8,900 bases of DNA from Phycisphaerales bacterium (GTDB taxonomy: Bacteria > Planctomycetota > Phycisphaerae > Phycisphaerales > UBA1924), in assembly GCA_019747615.1 (NCBI GenBank), contig JAIEQQ010000260.1, positions 1 through 8,900 on the forward strand. The letters are read 5' to 3'. Below, in pieces: positions 6,372 through 8,900 of the stretch. Within the stretch, counting starts at the first letter, position 1. Each line of letters starts with the position of its first letter. The notes beneath the pieces were generated by a model, which had not been told where the DNA came from, ran no database searches, and saw only the letters and a list, made by a program, of their open reading frames with translations. The position numbers and the translations under genes were made by a program.

Positions 6372-7673
6372 TCACTTGCCGGCGGTCGCGTCGGCCAGTT
6401 TCTCAGCGGTCACTTCGCCCTCGATGAACTGCTTGACGGTTCCATCGGGGCTGATGACGATGACCGAGGGGAAGCCACGGATATTCAGTTGCGACGCCAG
6501 ATCGTCGCCATTGACCAGGGCCGGGAAGCCGGGGTTGGAATCGGCCCAAGACTTCTTGATGGCCGCGACGTCCGCATCGCCCTGCAGGCGGCAGGCGACG
6601 CCGAACGCCTTGGTGTTGGCGTCAGAGTTGGCCTTCTGCAGCGCGCTGCTCACGCTGGTGGACAGCGGAAACTGCGGCCCAAAGAAGGCCAGAACCACCG
6701 TCTTGCCCTTCAGGTCGGTGCTCTTGACCGTCGAGTTCTCGACGCTCGCCAGCTCCCACGCCGGAGCCGCGGCACCCGGAATCAAGCCACCCGGCGGATT
6801 CCGAAGGCCGGTGCCCTTGGGCGTGCTGCCCGCCGGCGGGGTCTTGCCCGGCTCGCCAGCGGGGCCACCCGGCGGGGTCGCCGGCTGCGCGGGTGTCTTC
6901 GGCGGGGTGGGGGTCGGGTCGGCGAGCCGCTGGGCGGTGAAGCCCTTGGGCGTTGCAACCTCAAGATCCTTGGCCGTCGGGGCCTTGTCGGTGCTCACGT
7001 TTGTGAACGTCCAGTTCTGGGCAAGCCCGCCGAGGCGGCGCTCATAGAAACGGGGCAGCTTGTCGACCAGCCCGATCGCCAGCGTGCGCGTCAGCTTGCC
7101 GTCAACATCGACCTTGATCACCTGGCAGGGCACGCCGTCGAACTCCTTGGTCTCGATGACTTCGATCGAGCGGCCGCGGATCTCAGACTCGAACGGGGTC
7201 TTGCCGTTGGGCTCAAACGGCCCAAGGACCAAACGCTCCAAACGCGAGACCCAGATATCCGACACCGAGTTGGCGCCGGTGGGCTGCGTCAAGACCTTCT
7301 TCTGCGTGTCATCGCGCCACGTGATCAAGCGGCGCACAGGGGTCGTGCCGGGGGCGTCCTGCGACACGATGAGCACGTCCACGTCCTTGTTGCCGCCCTC
7401 ACCCACGATGAACAGGCTGCCCTTGTAACGCGTCTGCAGGGGCGTCTCTTTGCCCTTGACCATCATCACTTCAATCTCGCTCGACGGGCCCGCGGCGCCA
7501 CCGGCGCCCGGCTGGCTCGTCTTCACCTTCATCGTCACGTGCTGAAGCTCCGAGACCGCCTTGGAGGCGTCCTCGATCATCTGCTTCGCCGCGGCGTCCA
7601 CCTGGGCCATCAGGCCCGCAGCGAAGACCAGCACCGTCGCAACAGGAACGAACGCGAATCGAGTAAGACTCAT
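6372..7673 (-). CDS. Exported LolA/DUF2092-like protein fused to a cysteine-less redoxin domain (433 aa)
   Basis: Predicted exported two-domain protein. Residues 1-27 form a signal peptide, with cleavage likely after Ala23 or Ala27. Residues 28-245 look like the LolA/DUF2092 beta-sheet fold: alternating strands and the segment FDGVPCQVIKVDVDGKL (178-194) followed by LVDKLPRFYERRLGG (202-216). A Pro/Gly/Thr-rich linker spans about 251-300. Residues 301-433 follow the AhpC/TSA-thioredoxin pattern: LKGKTVVLAFFGPQFP (321-336), a helix, then GFPSVIVISPDG (400-411) with the cis-Pro at 402. Where redoxins have CxxC this protein has F335-P-L-S338; the only Cys are 183 and 361, so thiol-disulfide chemistry by the usual motif is not possible. 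The start at 7673 is chosen over 7751 because of AGGAG 9 nt upstream and the signal peptide. It is monocistronic, with its terminator at 6288-6314. The domain calls are by pattern; the ligand or role is unknown. Confidence 0.88.
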   Translation of the reverse strand: MSLTRFAFVPVATVLVFAAGLMAQVDAAAKQMIEDASKAVSELQHVTMKVKTSQPGAGGAAGPSSEIEVMMVKGKETPLQTRYKGSLFIVGEGGNKDVDVLIVSQDAPGTTPVRRLITWRDDTQKKVLTQPTGANSVSDIWVSRLERLVLGPFEPNGKTPFESEIRGRSIEVIETKEFDGVPCQVIKVDVDGKLTRTLAIGLVDKLPRFYERRLGGLAQNWTFTNVSTDKAPTAKDLEVATPKGFTAQRLADPTPTPPKTPAQPATPPGGPAGEPGKTPPAGSTPKGTGLRNPPGGLIPGAAAPAWELASVENSTVKSTDLKGKTVVLAFFGPQFPLSTSVSSALQKANSDANTKAFGVACRLQGDADVAAIKKSWADSNPGFPALVNGDDLASQLNIRGFPSVIVISPDGTVKQFIEGEVTAEKLADATAGK

Positions 7674-7682
7674 AGAAGAAAT

Positions 7683-7687
7683 CTCCT
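7683..7687 (-). promoter_or_regulatory. Shine-Dalgarno AGGAG deciding the redoxin-like start
   Basis: AGGAG on the minus strand lies 9 nt before the ATG at 7673. The open frame extends to an ATG at 7751, but that would put 26 extra residues ahead of the signal peptide, so the inner start is preferred. Confidence 0.75.
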
Positions 7688-8100
7688 GAAGACCACTTTG
7701 GGAAACGGGTGAGGACAGAGGGAAACGAGCAAAATCGCAAACCGCGATCACGACACATCACCAAGGACCCGCGATCGTGTCTCGCCGAGCCAAGGATATG
7801 ACTCCGTTCATCGGACGTTGCGGACGCCAACCACAACATCTCCCGACATCGATCACCAAACCAGCCGGCCCGGGCGGCCGCGACGCCGCTCCCCCACTGC
7901 GTGCGCCGGAGCGTGCCCGCTAGATTCAGCGACCTGCGACTATCCTCTGCTCCTGACCAAACCTTTTCACAGCAGGTGCCCGAATCCGAAACGCGCCGCC
8001 ACTGCCACCGCAAACGCTACCCGAATCGAGTGCCAACGCTCTCTCGGCCACTCTTGCGCCATCGCCACCGCCGCCCGCCGACGCGATTTCTCAGCCTCTG
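7688..8100. other. Divergent non-coding spacer
   Basis: About 410 nt between the divergent redoxin-like and CPBP protease genes. Open frames here give Arg/Pro/Ser-rich translations without domain character, so I see no gene. A near-repeat of CCGCGATC(A/G) followed by a GACAC/GTGTC arm occurs at about 7757-7787. TATCCT at 7941-7946 is -10-like, but no good -35 partner was found. Both neighbours must be transcribed from here, so promoters should exist, but none is clear by eye. Confidence 0.5.
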
Positions 8101-8900
8101 ATGGGGTCAACTGCGTCATGGATCCTCACCATCGTGCTGTGCGTGATCGGCCTGGTCTTCATCGCCCTCGCGATCTGGAAAGACTGGCTCCGGCCCGGAT
8201 CGTTCCGGCGTGCCATCGCGGCGGACGCCGCGGATCGGGCCATGGGCGACGTTTCAGCCCGCCCTCGTGTCCGCCCGCTGGAGCGCGTCAGCGCCCTGCA
8301 CGCGATCATCTTCGCGACAACGGTCTTTTTGTTCGGCGGCATCGCGACGGCGCTGGCGATGCCCGTTCCGGAGATGTTCGGTGTGCGTGAGGGCACGCCG
8401 GCTCACTTGGCGACCTTGCTGGGCATGACGTATGCCGTCACCGCCCCTGCCGCCCTCGCGATGGTCTTTGGCTTCAAGCTCCTGGCGCGGACCGTCCACG
8501 CAGGCTCGTCGCCGACCGATCGGGCGCCGGAACTGGATTGGCTCAACCTTCGTGCCTCGGATGTGTGGACCGGGCTGGCGCTGGCGGTCCCGACCATCGG
8601 CGTCTGTATCTTGATCGGCACTGCGATCACCGCCATCGCCGCCGCTGTCGGCGGCCCCGCACCCGACCAACTCGCGCACACGGTCCTCAGGCAGACCATG
8701 AGCGCCGGCTTCGGCTGGCCGATCATCGTGATCGCCATCGCCGCGGCGATCGGCGCTCCGATCGTCGAAGAGGTGATGGTCCGTGGGTTCCTTCAATCCG
8801 GCATTCGCGCCGCCAGCGGCTCTCCCTGGCTGGCGATCGGCGTGAGCAGCGTCCTGTTCACGATGATGCACATCGGAAGCGTGAACACTCATGCCCTGCC
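8101..8900 (+). CDS. CPBP-family (CAAX/Abi) intramembrane protease, 3' end cut by the window
   Basis: Partial gene: 266 codons without a stop to the window end. CPBP proteins are multi-pass membrane metalloproteases (CAAX prenyl protease 2/Rce1-like in eukaryotes; bacterial roles vary and include Abi bacteriocin-immunity-type proteins). Hydrophobic segments are seen at about 7-26, 66-88, 105-125, 156-184, 205-222 and 243-257. The first family motif is PIVEEVMVRG (220-229), with the Glu pair 223-224 and Arg228; the second is FTMMH (253-257), with His257. These are the expected metal-binding/catalytic residues, so the enzyme looks intact as far as visible. The usual Phe before Arg in the first motif is Val. 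The ATG at 8101 starts just before the first membrane helix, and no in-frame ATG, GTG or TTG was found in the roughly 100 nt upstream. No Shine-Dalgarno is evident. The substrate is unknown. Confidence 0.9.
   Translation, partial: MGSTASWILTIVLCVIGLVFIALAIWKDWLRPGSFRRAIAADAADRAMGDVSARPRVRPLERVSALHAIIFATTVFLFGGIATALAMPVPEMFGVREGTPAHLATLLGMTYAVTAPAALAMVFGFKLLARTVHAGSSPTDRAPELDWLNLRASDVWTGLALAVPTIGVCILIGTAITAIAAAVGGPAPDQLAHTVLRQTMSAGFGWPIIVIAIAAAIGAPIVEEVMVRGFLQSGIRAASGSPWLAIGVSSVLFTMMHIGSVNTHAL

Noticed and set aside
6327..7712. Plus-strand open frame of 461 codons opposite the redoxin-like gene
   Set aside because: Arg/Leu/Ala-rich shadow. The minus strand has a Shine-Dalgarno, signal peptide, recognisable folds and a terminator.
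7921..7946. TAGATT and TATCCT as a promoter for the protease gene
   Set aside because: There is no acceptable -35 at 16-18 nt upstream, and the distance to the start codon is over 150 nt.
7901..8101. Small plus-strand frame ending in a stop that overlaps the protease ATG
   Set aside because: The stop-start overlap looked like translational coupling, but the 66-residue translation is Arg/Pro/Ser/His-rich, has no ribosome site and shows no domain.

Overview
The window is GC-rich chromosomal DNA, probably from a Planctomycetota bacterium of the Phycisphaerae type. That placement is inferred from several things together: high GC, an EF-hand protein with Gly/Pro-rich repeats, a Hanks-type kinase fused to a long helical-repeat tail, a LolA/DUF2092-like protein fused to a redoxin fold, a lipoprotein signal (so a diderm envelope), and weak Shine-Dalgarno use at some genes. 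No rRNA, tRNA, CRISPR array, insertion sequence or phage gene is visible.

Layout. (1) 43-948 (+): secreted protein with two pairs of EF-hands separated by a 48-residue Gly/Arg/Pro/Glu repeat, followed by a clear intrinsic hairpin terminator at 1020-1053. (2) 1186-1533 (+): single-domain STAS protein of the anti-sigma-factor-antagonist type. (3) 1534-1724: convergent intergenic spacer holding two inverted REP-like hairpin elements around a low-GC core with a 21-bp-period direct repeat. (4) Minus-strand block, in transcription order: lipoprotein 6168-5482, Ser/Thr kinase with a winged-helix/TPR-like tail 5409-3001, chorismate synthase aroC 2981-1725. The gaps are 72 and 19 nt, so this may be one transcription unit. 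(5) 6288-6314: intrinsic terminator serving the next minus-strand gene. (6) 7673-6372 (-): exported LolA/DUF2092-like domain, Pro-rich linker and a thioredoxin-fold domain whose CxxC is replaced by FPLS. (7) 7674-8100: divergent non-coding spacer. (8) 8101 to the window end (+): the N-terminal 266 codons of a CPBP (CAAX/Abi) intramembrane protease, cut by the window edge.

How they fit together: aroC is housekeeping (last step to chorismate). The kinase and the STAS protein are signalling modules, but nothing in the window shows that they act together. The EF-hand protein, lipoprotein and redoxin-like protein are envelope or exported proteins of unknown role. I see no clear defence system or obviously new multi-gene system. 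The most unusual items are the kinase architecture (AfsR/PknK-like tail without the ATPase), the cysteine-less redoxin fusion, the paired EF-hand/repeat protein and the inverted REP-like pair.
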